From Fibrobacter succinogenes (GTDB lineage Bacteria > Fibrobacterota > Fibrobacteria > Fibrobacterales > Fibrobacteraceae): a DNA stretch of 64,000 nucleotides. Below, in pieces: positions 9,816-17,831 of this stretch. Location of the stretch: positions 26,648 to 90,647 of the forward strand of contig CADCBQ010000005.1 in the NCBI GenBank assembly GCA_902799745.1, read 5' to 3'. A program made the position numbers and the translations under genes. Under the pieces are notes generated by a model. It was not told the DNA's origin. It searched no databases and saw only the letters and a list, made by a program, of their open reading frames with translations. Numbering within the stretch: position 1 is the stretch's first letter; the number at the start of each line of letters is the position of its first letter.

Positions 9816-10220
9816 ATGGAATTCAATTTGCCGAGAAGAAAGCAGAAAGACATGGGCATCGAAATGGGCCCGCTGATGGATATCGTGTTCATCTTGCTCA
9901 TTTTCTTTGTGGTGACGTCTTCGTTTACGCGTGAAACGGGTGTGGATGTGACTAAGCCGCAGGCACAGTCTGCAAGCCAACTCGAAAAAGAGAACTTGCT
10001 GATTGCCATTACGCGCGAAGGCACGATTCACATGAACGAACGCCAGGTGGACTTGGCAAGTTTGCAGGATATCTTGAAGCAGTCGCTTGCAAAAGCTCCG
10101 GATCGTGAAGCGGTGGTGATTGCCGATAAGGGCGCTGAAACGGGCGTGTTGGTGCAGGTGATTGACATGTGCAACTTGGCCGGAGTGAAAAAGGTTTCGA
10201 TTGCCGCTCAAGCGGAGTGA
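9816..10220 (+). CDS. exbD: ExbD/TolR-type biopolymer transport protein
   Basis: The 134-residue protein has a short cytoplasmic N-terminus, a single transmembrane helix (MDIVFILLIFFVVTSSF, residues 21-37) with the conserved membrane Asp22 needed for proton translocation, and a periplasmic domain, the full ExbD layout. It follows exbB by 2 nt. The gap to the TonB gene is filled by a palindromic repeat, which may attenuate or stabilise the mRNA between exbD and tonB. Confidence 0.9.
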   Translation: MEFNLPRRKQKDMGIEMGPLMDIVFILLIFFVVTSSFTRETGVDVTKPQAQSASQLEKENLLIAITREGTIHMNERQVDLASLQDILKQSLAKAPDREAVVIADKGAETGVLVQVIDMCNLAGVKKVSIAAQAE

Positions 10221-10228
10221 CACGTAGT

Positions 10229-10263
10229 GTCATCCTGAGCAAGCGTAGCGCGTCGAAGGATCT
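10229..10263 (+). repeat. Palindromic intergenic repeat of the TCATCCTGAGC...GAAGGATCT type
   Basis: The element begins GTCATCCTGAGC and ends TCGAAGGATCT. ATCCT at 10232-10236 pairs with AGGAT at 10257-10261, giving an imperfect hairpin. It nearly fills the 54-nt gap between exbD and the TonB-like gene. The same arms recur inside yidC at 44854-44895, so this is a dispersed repeat and not a one-off hairpin. Confidence 0.7.
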
Positions 10264-10274
10264 AGGGCTTTGTA

Positions 10275-10922
10275 ATGTTTAGATTGTTAAAGAAATTATT
10301 TAAGCGTTTTAGCATTTTGCTTGCGGCGATTCTCGCGAGTATGCTTCTCGTGTTCTCGGTGACGATGGCGAACTTGTTCCTGACGGGCAAAGTATTTCAC
10401 GAAAAGAAATACAACAAGACCGAAATCGCGATCAAGAAAGTTGACGAAGTCGAGAAAAAAGTCGAAAAGAAAAAGCCCGCACGCAAGCCGAATCGCATGA
10501 AATCGAATTCTCGCTCGCCCAAGGCTGGCCCGCGTTTTGCAATGAGCTTGGGTGCCGCTTCGGGTAACGGCGGCGCTGCGGTAAGCCGTGACTTGGTGGC
10601 CGATTTCCGCGGCGGTGCGCTCTCGACTGAAAAGGGCGATGTTGACAAGAAACCTGAAAGCCGTAGCATGGCAAATTTCCAGGTGCCGCCCAAAATTCGT
10701 GACAACGAAATTGATGCGACGCTTCGCTTGAGTTTTTGCGTGGATGTAAGCGGTAAGGCTTACGATATCAAGGTTCTAGAAGAATCTCCTGCCGGTTCTG
10801 GCCTTGCGCAGGCAGGTCGTGAGGCTCTTGGTCGCATGACATTTACCCCTGCCGAAAAGGCGGGCAAGGCAGTGCCTTTCTGTGGTATGGAACAACCGTT
10901 CGAAGTGAAGTTTAGGGACTAG
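10275..10922 (+). CDS. tonB: TonB-like energy transducer
   Basis: The 215-residue protein has one N-terminal transmembrane anchor (about 12-36), a Lys-rich linker (KKVEKKKPARKP), and a C-terminal TonB-like domain (about 130-215, starting PPKIRDNEIDATLRLSF). The linker lacks the long Pro-Glu/Pro-Lys repeats of classical TonB and the whole protein is short, like TonB2-type transducers. Two Cys in the C-terminal domain (SFCVDV and VPFCGM) could form a disulfide. Position after exbD and before a TPR gene supports the role. It would pass proton-motive energy to outer-membrane receptors. Confidence 0.8.
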   Translation: MFRLLKKLFKRFSILLAAILASMLLVFSVTMANLFLTGKVFHEKKYNKTEIAIKKVDEVEKKVEKKKPARKPNRMKSNSRSPKAGPRFAMSLGAASGNGGAAVSRDLVADFRGGALSTEKGDVDKKPESRSMANFQVPPKIRDNEIDATLRLSFCVDVSGKAYDIKVLEESPAGSGLAQAGREALGRMTFTPAEKAGKAVPFCGMEQPFEVKFRD

Positions 10923-10925
10923 GTC

Positions 10926-11957
10926 ATGATTTATCGCTCATTACTCATCGCTGTCGCTGTTTTCGCTTCGCTCTCTTTTGCAGCGCAGTCTTCTTACGAT
11001 CTGATGGAACGCGCGAATGCCCTTTACCGCGACGGAAAATTCAAGCAGGCGATTACGCTTTACCGCAAGGCTGAATCTCGCGGCGCGGACCCCGTCGCCA
11101 CCAGTTTCAACATCGCGAATAGCTATTACCAGCTGGAAAACTTGCCCGAAGCCGCCGCCACTTACCGCAAGGCGATTGACTTTTCGAATGGTGCGTTTTC
11201 GCCTGCGCTCTTCAACATGGCGAGCGTGTATTTTAGACTCAAACAGTATCCGGAATGCGTGGCGGCGTATCACCGCGCGTTGAAACTGGAACCGGAAAAT
11301 GTTTCCGGTTGGCTTTACTTAGGCGAAGCCTACAGTAAAACCGGCGACGCGGTCGGCGCCCTGCGGGCTATTGAAAAAGCTTACCAGCTCGACAAAGAAG
11401 ACATCAGCATCGTGTACCAGCTTTCCGAAGCGAACATCTCGCTCAACGATTTTGAACGCGCCGTGACCGTGATTCGCGAAGGCTATGCCGCCCACCCCGA
11501 AGAAATCGACTTCTTGGTTTACCTGGGAGACGTTTACCGCTTGAACAAACAGTACGAGGAAAGCGCCGCTGCCTACCGCGAAGCGCTGGGGGTACGCCCT
11601 GATGATCCGGCGACCATGTACAAACTTGCTGACGTTCTCGCCGAAGACAACAAACCCTTTGTCGCGATGGATGTGCTCAATAACCTCACGCAAATCAAAC
11701 CTGATTTTAGCGATGCTGCCATCTTCCTCGGAAACCTGGCTTACGACGCCAAGTTCCTCGACCGCGCCGAATCCGCTTACGAGCTCGCTGCCAAACAGGG
11801 CAATACCGAAGCTGTTTTTGGCTTCAAGAACATGGCCTACGACGCCCATGCCCAAAAGCGTGACGACGAAGCCTTGCGCCTGTTGCGTGCCGCCCAGAGC
11901 TACTTCCCAGACGATGTCACCTTGCAGGCTGATATTCTCGAGTTCGAAAAGAAATAA
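10926..11957 (+). CDS. Periplasmic TPR-repeat protein of the TonB operon
   Basis: The 343-residue product has a signal peptide (ending SFAAQ) followed by about eight tetratricopeptide units, for example ANALYRDGKFKQAITLYRKA and KLEPENVSGWLYLGEAYSKT. It starts 3 nt after the tonB stop, with a second TPR-like block to the C-terminus. TPR proteins close the TtpC-type TonB operons of Vibrio and Shewanella, which supports assignment as an accessory scaffold of the transducer. Direct partners cannot be read from the sequence. Confidence 0.8.
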   Translation: MIYRSLLIAVAVFASLSFAAQSSYDLMERANALYRDGKFKQAITLYRKAESRGADPVATSFNIANSYYQLENLPEAAATYRKAIDFSNGAFSPALFNMASVYFRLKQYPECVAAYHRALKLEPENVSGWLYLGEAYSKTGDAVGALRAIEKAYQLDKEDISIVYQLSEANISLNDFERAVTVIREGYAAHPEEIDFLVYLGDVYRLNKQYEESAAAYREALGVRPDDPATMYKLADVLAEDNKPFVAMDVLNNLTQIKPDFSDAAIFLGNLAYDAKFLDRAESAYELAAKQGNTEAVFGFKNMAYDAHAQKRDDEALRLLRAAQSYFPDDVTLQADILEFEKK

Positions 11958-11961
11958 TTAA

Positions 11962-11989
11962 TTGAAACCGAGAAATTCTTTTTTATATT
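11962..11989 (+). promoter_or_regulatory. Predicted sigma-70 promoter for the MBL lipoprotein
   Basis: TTGAAA at 11962-11967 is separated by 16 nt from TATATT at 11984-11989. An AGGAG ribosome site and the ATG at 12010 follow at a suitable distance. It suggests that the MBL-dGTPase pair is transcribed separately from the TonB operon. Confidence 0.5.
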
Positions 11990-12009
11990 CACTCTAAACA
12001 GGAGTCCTT

Positions 12010-12921
12010 ATGAAAAAGCATTTTCTCCCTCTCATTGCCATTGTGGCATCTTTCGCCGTATTCGGCTGCAGCGACACCAAGACCCCCGCTACTGAAAAAA
12101 CGGCGGAGCCTGCCAAACCCGCTACGGAACCGGCAGAAAATGCGGCCCCTGCAGAAACCGCGAATGTCGTTCAGGTGGCTAAAACAATCAAGCTCGCGAA
12201 TGGCGCAAGCGTGACCTGGATCCAGGACAATCAGGGTGAAAAACTGAACCCGCGCAGTCTCTTTAGCGACGCAAGCGATTCCCTGTTTGCAAGTTTGAAC
12301 TTGCCCGACGGCATTCCCGCCTCGGTGAGCACGTTCCTACTGCAGATCGATGGCAAGAATATCTTGTTTGATGCGGGCCTCGGCGCATTCGGCGGCCAGA
12401 CTTTGGATCGCCTCGCCGCTTTAGACGTAACTCCTGACAAAATCGATTTGATTTACTTGACGCATTTTCACGTGGACCACATTGCTGGCATGGTTGCAAA
12501 AGATTCTGCCGGCAAAGACGTGAAGGTTTTCAACAACGCTACGGTATACGCAGGCAAAGTGGAATATGACGCCTGGATGAACGATATCCCGAAAAACGAC
12601 TTGCAGAAAGCCGTCATGGGAATCTACAAGGATAAGCTCCATTTGTTCGCTTTCGGCGACAGCTTGCCGCATGGTGTACTCGCGCTCGATGCCGTGGGCC
12701 ATACTCCTGGCCACACCGCCTTCCAGATTTCGAACCTACTCGTGATTGGTGACTTGATGCACGGTTACGCCTTGCAGAAGGATCATCCTGAAATCAATTC
12801 CAATTATGACATGGACAAGGAAAAGTCCATCGAAAGCCGCAAGCGTCTAATGCAATACGCCCGCGACAACAAGCTCACCATGGCCGGTATGCACTTGCCG
12901 CCTCCGGGATTTGCAGAATAG
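12010..12921 (+). CDS. Metallo-beta-lactamase-fold hydrolase, lipoprotein
   Basis: The signal peptide ends VFGC (lipobox Cys20) and is followed by an Ala/Glu/Pro-rich linker to about residue 55. The catalytic domain carries THFHVDH (residues 151-157), the HxHxDH zinc motif, and GHTPGHTAF (about 230-238) with a further metal His. The fold covers lactonases, glyoxalase II and many other hydrolases, and nothing here fixes the substrate. The arrangement resembles quorum-quenching lactonase-like or generic MBL proteins. The AGGAG site and ATG are well spaced. The dGTPase-like gene follows after 23 nt. Confidence 0.82.
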   Translation: MKKHFLPLIAIVASFAVFGCSDTKTPATEKTAEPAKPATEPAENAAPAETANVVQVAKTIKLANGASVTWIQDNQGEKLNPRSLFSDASDSLFASLNLPDGIPASVSTFLLQIDGKNILFDAGLGAFGGQTLDRLAALDVTPDKIDLIYLTHFHVDHIAGMVAKDSAGKDVKVFNNATVYAGKVEYDAWMNDIPKNDLQKAVMGIYKDKLHLFAFGDSLPHGVLALDAVGHTPGHTAFQISNLLVIGDLMHGYALQKDHPEINSNYDMDKEKSIESRKRLMQYARDNKLTMAGMHLPPPGFAE

Positions 12922-12944
12922 CTCCGCACAAATGAGGATTTTCT

Positions 12945-14120
12945 ATGGAATGGAATGCCGAAACAAAAGAACGGATTGAATCTCGCTTGAACGAAAAGGA
13001 AAACTCGCTTGCTGCTTACGCTTGCAAGTCTGCGCAGGCGATTCGTTTTCACGAGGCTCCTGAAGATCTCCGTCCGAACTTTTTTCACGATGCGGACAAA
13101 ATTATCCATTCCTATTGCTATAGCCGCTACATCGACAAGACGCAGGTTTTTTACCTAGTCGAAAACGACCACATTACGCACCGCGTGCTTCACGTGCAGC
13201 TGGTGGCGAAAATCGCAAGAACCATCGGGCGATTCTTGAACTTGAATGAAGACCTGATCGAAGCGATTTCGTTGGGGCACGATGTGGGCCACACACCATT
13301 TGGCCACGACGGCGAAAGAATCATTTCTGCCTTTCTGCAAGAACAGGGCGCTGGCATTTTTGAACATAACGTTCAAAGTTTCCGCTTATTCCATGATCTC
13401 GAAGCTTACGGAAAAGGCCTGAACCTTACTGCGCAAGTTCTCGACGGAATCATTTGCCACAATGGTGAAATCCTGCAGAACAGTTACGGCTGCGACCGCA
13501 ACAAGACTCCCGAAAAAATGCTGACGGAATACCGCGAAAGTCTTCTGGGAACTTTTAAGTCGAAAGACATGGTCCCGATGACGCTTGAAGGCTGTGTCAT
13601 GCGTATCTCGGATGTGATTGCATACGTTGGCCGCGACATCGAAGACGCAATCATCTTGAAGTTGGTGGAACGTGAAAGCCTGCCCCGCGAAGTCACGGAA
13701 GTGCTTGGCGATAAGAATAGCACCATCGTTGACACGCTGATTAAGGATTTGGTAAACAACAGCATCGACAAGGAAATGTTAAGTTTCTCGCCGGAAGTTT
13801 TTGACGCGTTGAATCGTCTGAAAGATTGGAACTATAAGAACATTTACCAGAACCCGAAAAAGTCGACGCAAGACGAGAAAATCAAGACGATGTTCCGAGC
13901 CGTTCTGGCAGAATGCCTCGAAGAACTCGGCTCCGGCAAAAAAGTCACCGGAATCAATCACTGGTTCAATTCCATGAGCGCCGAATATAAAGAGTCGACT
14001 CCCAAGCCGCGTGTTATCGCCGACTATGTCTCCGGCATGACCGATGACTACCTGATGAACGCCTACAAGAAAATCGTCATTCCCAAGTCGTTCGGGATCA
14101 GCTTTGCTGAAAAATCATAG
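12945..14120 (+). CDS. dgt: dGTPase-like HD-domain triphosphohydrolase
   Basis: The product has 391 residues. It carries an HD-superfamily core with GHDVGHTPFGHDGE (residues 111-124) preceded by THRVLHVQLVAKIARTIG, the pattern of deoxyguanosinetriphosphate triphosphohydrolase-like enzymes that hydrolyse dNTPs to deoxynucleoside and triphosphate. The fairly compact length fits the dGTPase type-2-like group. It lies 23 nt after the MBL gene with its own GAGG ribosome site, so it is probably in the same transcript. Some dGTPases deplete dNTPs during phage infection, and this gene borders the accessory region, but a housekeeping role is at least as likely. Confidence 0.8.
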   Translation: MEWNAETKERIESRLNEKENSLAAYACKSAQAIRFHEAPEDLRPNFFHDADKIIHSYCYSRYIDKTQVFYLVENDHITHRVLHVQLVAKIARTIGRFLNLNEDLIEAISLGHDVGHTPFGHDGERIISAFLQEQGAGIFEHNVQSFRLFHDLEAYGKGLNLTAQVLDGIICHNGEILQNSYGCDRNKTPEKMLTEYRESLLGTFKSKDMVPMTLEGCVMRISDVIAYVGRDIEDAIILKLVERESLPREVTEVLGDKNSTIVDTLIKDLVNNSIDKEMLSFSPEVFDALNRLKDWNYKNIYQNPKKSTQDEKIKTMFRAVLAECLEELGSGKKVTGINHWFNSMSAEYKESTPKPRVIADYVSGMTDDYLMNAYKKIVIPKSFGISFAEKS

Positions 14121-14125
14121 ATTTT

Positions 14126-14146
14126 TGTCATTTTATGACATATAAT
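14126..14146 (+). promoter_or_regulatory. Inverted repeat and promoter-like element before the 14187 gene
   Basis: TGTCAT at 14127-14132 and ATGACA at 14136-14141 form an inverted repeat, immediately followed by TATAAT at 14141-14146. The layout (TTGTCA, 10 nt, TATAAT) resembles the TTGTCG-box promoters at 15725, 19284 and 27429 but is one base shorter. It could be an operator or part of a terminator for the dGTPase gene. Confidence 0.35.
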
Positions 14147-14186
14147 TGAATCTATATTTATAGGTGGCTCTAGAAAGGAGGCTCCT

Positions 14187-15257
14187 ATGCAGACATATAA
14201 CGAAAATAGGGACTTGAAATACTGCCGCTATTATCATGGCGAACAGCAGGATCCGTATAGGGAATCGTTCAAGGGGCGCGCCTGGATGGCGGAACAGTTG
14301 GCGTGCGAACGCGCTTCGGAATCTGCGGGGGACTTCTTGTCGTTCGTGGCGGCGCATATCAGCAAATGGGAACCTTATGGCTATGAACCGGATGTCGCTC
14401 GCTATATAGTCTTCTTTGATTATTGCTCCTTAAAAGAAAAAATTGAAATTGCAAGGGACTTTGCAATCGGGGATGCTCTTCAATTCAAGAAGCCGCGTGG
14501 CCGGACTATTTTTGAAAGTCATTCAGATGCTGGGTTCTATACTCCCGATACAATCGATGTGGGCGTTTTACTTTATTACGATGGAAGCGTCTACATTAAA
14601 AATGTTTCGCTAAATCCTTGCATTCAGGCTTATTTTTATGTAGGGAAATACAAAGAAACTGCCGATGTGGTCAAGAAACTGATAACTGAAAACTGGGAGC
14701 GTATTTCTGCGTTGCCCTCAAAGTATGATGATATCGTTTGCGATGCCGGCTTTTTGCACTATAAGTTTTTGAGCAAATATTTTAAGGGCATGATTTATGG
14801 GGGCTCAAATGAATCAAAGGCGGTCGAGGATTTTCATAATCAGGTCCTCAATATTTTCTATAGGATGAATGCGCCTTCTTACGCTTGGCTCGATGTTACG
14901 ACCGATGCAGATACTTTCGTTGAACAATGGGGAATGTTGTTAGATGAAATTGATGCTGATGAATCCCGTGCAAAGGTTTACGATTTTATCGAAAGTGAAC
15001 GATTTGCCGAAGACTGTCGAAATCTGGGCTTTGAAATGGATTGTTTTGAAAGCTTAACGAAGCATTGCAATCGTGATTCTGAAAATACTTCAGGCAACTC
15101 GTATAAAGAATTGTTTGCTGTTTGCACGGATTATCATGCTTTAGGTAATTCAATTTTTAGCCAGTGGCGTTATTACAACCACTGGGCAGATGATGTAAAA
15201 GCGGAATTTGATGTTGAATGGTTCAGGCTTGCATTTAAGCGGCTGTTAGAGTTGTAA
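14187..15257 (+). CDS. Hypothetical protein, 356 aa
   Basis: I do not recognise this protein. A strong AAGGAGG ribosome site precedes the ATG at 14187. There is no signal peptide or transmembrane helix, so it is predicted cytosolic. It is rich in Tyr, Phe, Asp and Glu, with an N-terminal CRYYHGEQQDPYRESFKG segment and a mainly helical look elsewhere. A 54-residue gene follows after 20 nt. The stretch to 16978 holds four unrecognised acidic cytosolic proteins, typical of an accessory locus. Confidence 0.65.
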   Translation: MQTYNENRDLKYCRYYHGEQQDPYRESFKGRAWMAEQLACERASESAGDFLSFVAAHISKWEPYGYEPDVARYIVFFDYCSLKEKIEIARDFAIGDALQFKKPRGRTIFESHSDAGFYTPDTIDVGVLLYYDGSVYIKNVSLNPCIQAYFYVGKYKETADVVKKLITENWERISALPSKYDDIVCDAGFLHYKFLSKYFKGMIYGGSNESKAVEDFHNQVLNIFYRMNAPSYAWLDVTTDADTFVEQWGMLLDEIDADESRAKVYDFIESERFAEDCRNLGFEMDCFESLTKHCNRDSENTSGNSYKELFAVCTDYHALGNSIFSQWRYYNHWADDVKAEFDVEWFRLAFKRLLEL

Positions 15258-15277
15258 AATGTTAAAAAGGAGCGAAT

Positions 15278-15442
15278 ATGACACTCGAAGAAAAAGTAAA
15301 GGAACTGTATAACGAACTGAAACCCAAGTGCCAAGCCGAGGGCTTGAACCTGAATTGGGAAATTCATAAAGCCTTAAGGCGATTCCGCAAGGAACATCCC
15401 GATCTGGACGATCAGTGGGCCAGAGAGGCGGAAGGGTTGTAG
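15278..15442 (+). CDS. Small hypothetical protein, 54 aa
   Basis: The ATG at 15278 has an AAGGAG site 4 nt upstream and the frame encodes 54 residues beginning MTLEEKVKELYNELKPK. It is charged and predicted helical (LRRFRKEHPDL), with no signal peptide. It follows the 356-residue gene by 20 nt and is probably in the same transcript. Function unknown; the size and charge would fit a small DNA- or protein-binding partner, but that is a guess. Confidence 0.6.
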   Translation: MTLEEKVKELYNELKPKCQAEGLNLNWEIHKALRRFRKEHPDLDDQWAREAEGL

Positions 15443-15497
15443 ACCGTTTGAAAAAGGGGAACGCCTTCCCCTCGCTTCAGCCCCGCCCCACCCATAT

Positions 15498-15526
15498 TGT
15501 CATGCCCGACTTGGTCGGGCGTCTCC
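15498..15526 (+). repeat. Palindromic repeat, TTGTCAT-stem-TCTCC type
   Basis: TTGTCAT leads a perfect 7-bp stem (GCCCGAC at 15504-15510 with GTCGGGC at 15514-15520, loop TTG) and TCTCC follows. The element at 52179-52206 has the same plan with a different stem (TCCCGGC/GCCGGGA), so the arms co-vary while the flanks are conserved, as in REP-type dispersed repeats. Confidence 0.55.
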
Positions 15527-15582
15527 TATTAAACCCATCCCAGCGGGTCTTCCGCTACCCTTTCTAGCGGGGCCTCAGACGT

Positions 15583-15620
15583 TAAGGTCGCGTTTTGCGG
15601 CCTTATAATTTTGCTTTTTC
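15583..15620 (+). terminator. Hairpin with trailing T-rich sequence
   Basis: TAAGGTCGC at 15583-15591 pairs with GCGGCCTTA at 15597-15605 (one G-U pair), loop GTTTT, followed by a T-rich stretch including TTTTGCTTTTT. It could terminate transcription from the 14187 operon before the next promoter. Confidence 0.4.
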
Positions 15621-15708
15621 TAAAGTCTACTCTGCAAAAAATAAGGATGCTGATCTCATCAGCGATTGTTTTTTTATGCTCATTTTAATGAGTCTTTTAA
15701 CAGATCTG

Positions 15709-15747
15709 TTTTATGCGTCTTTAGTTGTCGCGTATGCATAATATATT
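15709..15747 (+). promoter_or_regulatory. TTGTCGCGT-box promoter region of the 15772 gene
   Basis: TTTTATGCGT starts at 15709, then 6 nt, then TTGTCGCGTA from 15725, with 11 nt between TTGTCG and TATATT (15742-15747). The same order and spacing occur at 19269-19306 before another unrecognised gene. The 11-nt gap is too short for a normal -35/-10 pair, so TTGTCGCGT is more likely an activator or repressor site, or part of a non-standard promoter. Confidence 0.5.
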
Positions 15748-15771
15748 TATAGGCGAATAAAGGAGTTCGTT

Positions 15772-16320
15772 ATGTTCGAAAATAAGATGACTGACGATTT
15801 TGAGGCGTTTGCCAAAGAGGAATTGAACAAAGCATTCCGCTATTACAATTACGTGCGCGAATTTTATGGCTACCTGTTTGATTCGCTGGACCTAGTTTTC
15901 GAAGATGACTACAACGAATTTGACCCGGCATATGCCCCAGCCGAGAAGGAGTTCCCGCCAGCTGAGGGAGTTGACGAGTTGTCGCGGGCCATTCGCGCTT
16001 ATGAAACTATGCAGACGATTGTCGCGATTCTTGACAAGGATAGCGTAGAAAAGGCTGCGCGAAATCGGGGAATGTTGCAAGATACCCACAAGTTTGCGCT
16101 TACGAGTATTGGGGAGTATTTTCCTACGACAACCCTATGGCGTGAATTTGAAGAACCTGCGCAAAAACTGCTTGCTAAATATGCCGATGACGCACATAGT
16201 GCGATTATGTTAATGGAGCCGCTTTCGCTGGAATCTGCAATTCACAAAATTTTCACGGAACAGAAGGAATGTCTCGAAAAATTTTTGCCGCAGAAAATTG
16301 AAGAACTGAAAAAATCGTAG
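15772..16320 (+). CDS. Hypothetical protein, 182 aa
   Basis: Not recognised. The ATG at 15772 follows AAGGAG. The product is acidic and predicted helical (DDFEAFAKEELNKAFRYYNY) with no signal peptide or membrane segment. The promoter carries the TTGTCGCGT box shared with the genes at 19332 and 27509. Another unrecognised gene follows 22 nt downstream, so the two probably form an operon. Confidence 0.6.
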   Translation: MFENKMTDDFEAFAKEELNKAFRYYNYVREFYGYLFDSLDLVFEDDYNEFDPAYAPAEKEFPPAEGVDELSRAIRAYETMQTIVAILDKDSVEKAARNRGMLQDTHKFALTSIGEYFPTTTLWREFEEPAQKLLAKYADDAHSAIMLMEPLSLESAIHKIFTEQKECLEKFLPQKIEELKKS

Positions 16321-16342
16321 CTAAAATTAAGGAATAATTCTT

Positions 16343-16978
16343 ATGAAATACGAAGAACGCAGAAGCCAGGAATATGTCGACTATATAATGGAAGGTTTGA
16401 TTAAGGACGATCGTTGGATCAAGGAGCGAAGGAAATGCTTGCGTGAGGATGAGCACCATCAAAACATGCAACTGTTGGCGCGGAAAGTCCTGGCCAATGC
16501 CCGCTTTGAACACAGTAAGGAAAATATTGATAAGCTGTTGCTACTAAACAAGCGGCTCCATGAACTGCAGGATGAATGTGCGAAAGTCACCTTCGATATG
16601 TACAAGGACATGATGGCTCTCATGGCGCAAGGAAAGTCGTATTACAAGACCTTTTACATTGAGACGTATATTGTATATGAATCAGAAGAAGATTGGGAAG
16701 GTGAGGTTTCTGGCCTTTGCGATTCTTATGCAAAGGCGAATCGTTTTGAAGTTGGCTTAAGCGACGCTCCCGGCAGGGAACCTGCCGATTACAAGGAGTT
16801 GAACGCTTTTCACGAGGAACTGAGCTGGAACATTGAATGTCTTGATCTGCCTGAATTCAAGGACGAATATATCTGCTTTGCGATGCACAAGTTCTTTGCC
16901 GATGGCGATTACTCCCTCGAAGATGCCATGCGCATGAAACTGGAGGATTTTCATATTTATACAGAAATTCATATATAA
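16343..16978 (+). CDS. Hypothetical protein, 211 aa
   Basis: Not recognised. It is a highly charged, predicted helical cytosolic protein beginning MKYEERRSQEYVDYIMEG. It starts 22 nt after the preceding gene, with AAGGAA upstream at 16329, and is probably co-transcribed with it. No catalytic motif was seen. It ends just before an AT-rich stretch and the YaaA-like/GIY-YIG pair. Confidence 0.6.
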   Translation: MKYEERRSQEYVDYIMEGLIKDDRWIKERRKCLREDEHHQNMQLLARKVLANARFEHSKENIDKLLLLNKRLHELQDECAKVTFDMYKDMMALMAQGKSYYKTFYIETYIVYESEEDWEGEVSGLCDSYAKANRFEVGLSDAPGREPADYKELNAFHEELSWNIECLDLPEFKDEYICFAMHKFFADGDYSLEDAMRMKLEDFHIYTEIHI

Positions 16979-17090
16979 TTTTTTTATAAATTATTCCTTT
17001 TCTTGTTTTTGGAACTATATTTAAAAGAAAAAGAGTATTTACTTTTGTCCTCCAAACAAAATTCCATAGGCGTAAATGAAGGGGATTGTT

Positions 17091-17831
17091 ATGTCAGACG
17101 CGCGAAACCATGAGGATGAAAAAGAACTTGCTAAAAACGAGCTGGTCCTAGAAACAATTAAATGTCTTCGAAAAGGTGGGCCTCGAATTGAAAAAGAAAG
17201 ACGCTCCGACATTCTGTTTATAACCGGATGCACGAGTACCAAAAGCGAAACATCAGAAAAAGAGGCCGCTTACAAGAGATATATTGGGAAAGCTTCGCAA
17301 GGTATGCTCAATTTTTTTGGCACCTTTCATCAAAAGAAAAAACGTCTTTTAGACCTATATGTTCTATCTGCCGGCTATGGTTTTATTCCGGCTGATAGTT
17401 GTATTCAAAAATATGATGTCTCATTCAACAATGTTAATGCCGTGTTACGTGGCAAAATGGCTCAGCGACTAGCTGTGGGTGAAGATTTTCAGGATCTTCT
17501 TAATTTAGGTTACAAATTGGTCATTCTGCGGCTAGGGAGCAATTACATTAAAGCCTTAAAGGATGTGGCTCAAAATGGGTATAACGTTTTAAAGAATACA
17601 AAAGTATGTTGTTTAAAGACTAAATCGGAAAAAACATGCAAGAAACTTTTGCATTCTGACGATCTTAAGGGCATAGAAGTTAACGAAACGGATCAAAGAA
17701 TAAATGGTGGTAAAATCCCATATCAAGACCGAATTTGGAGCAAATTCTTTGAAAAAAATAAGGATGCATCTACAGACGAAATTATCCAAAAAATCAACAG
17801 TGCAAAAAATGTGAAGGAGTTAATGAAATGA
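17091..17831 (+). CDS. YaaA/DUF6884-like protein, first gene of a two-gene module
   Basis: The product has 246 residues from the ATG at 17091, which has a GGGG site at good spacing; an ATG 15 nt upstream is also in frame. Visible motifs are ITGCTSTKS (44-52), a Tyr-x-x-Tyr segment AYKRYIGKAS, and VLSAGYGFIPADSCIQKYDV (91-110). This order of a strand ending in Cys/Ser-x-x-Lys followed by LSA-x-x-G-hydrophobic-hydrophobic and a later Tyr-Asp resembles the DUF6884/YaaA group, whose members include DNA-binding stress proteins. The assignment rests on motif resemblance only. The stop overlaps the next start (ATGA), so the pair is translationally coupled. The gene is AT-rich. Confidence 0.55.
   Translation: MSDARNHEDEKELAKNELVLETIKCLRKGGPRIEKERRSDILFITGCTSTKSETSEKEAAYKRYIGKASQGMLNFFGTFHQKKKRLLDLYVLSAGYGFIPADSCIQKYDVSFNNVNAVLRGKMAQRLAVGEDFQDLLNLGYKLVILRLGSNYIKALKDVAQNGYNVLKNTKVCCLKTKSEKTCKKLLHSDDLKGIEVNETDQRINGGKIPYQDRIWSKFFEKNKDASTDEIIQKINSAKNVKELMK

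Larger units (their letters stand above)
15443..15771. other. Gene-free stretch with hairpins and repeats
   Basis: No credible coding region is present in these 329 nt. It contains a perfect hairpin GGGGAA-CGCC-TTCCCC at 15456-15471, probably a terminator or mRNA-stability element for the upstream gene. It also holds the palindromic repeat at 15498-15526, the terminator-like hairpin at 15583-15605, and the promoter box at 15725-15747. The first half is GC-rich and the second half AT-rich. Confidence 0.6.
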
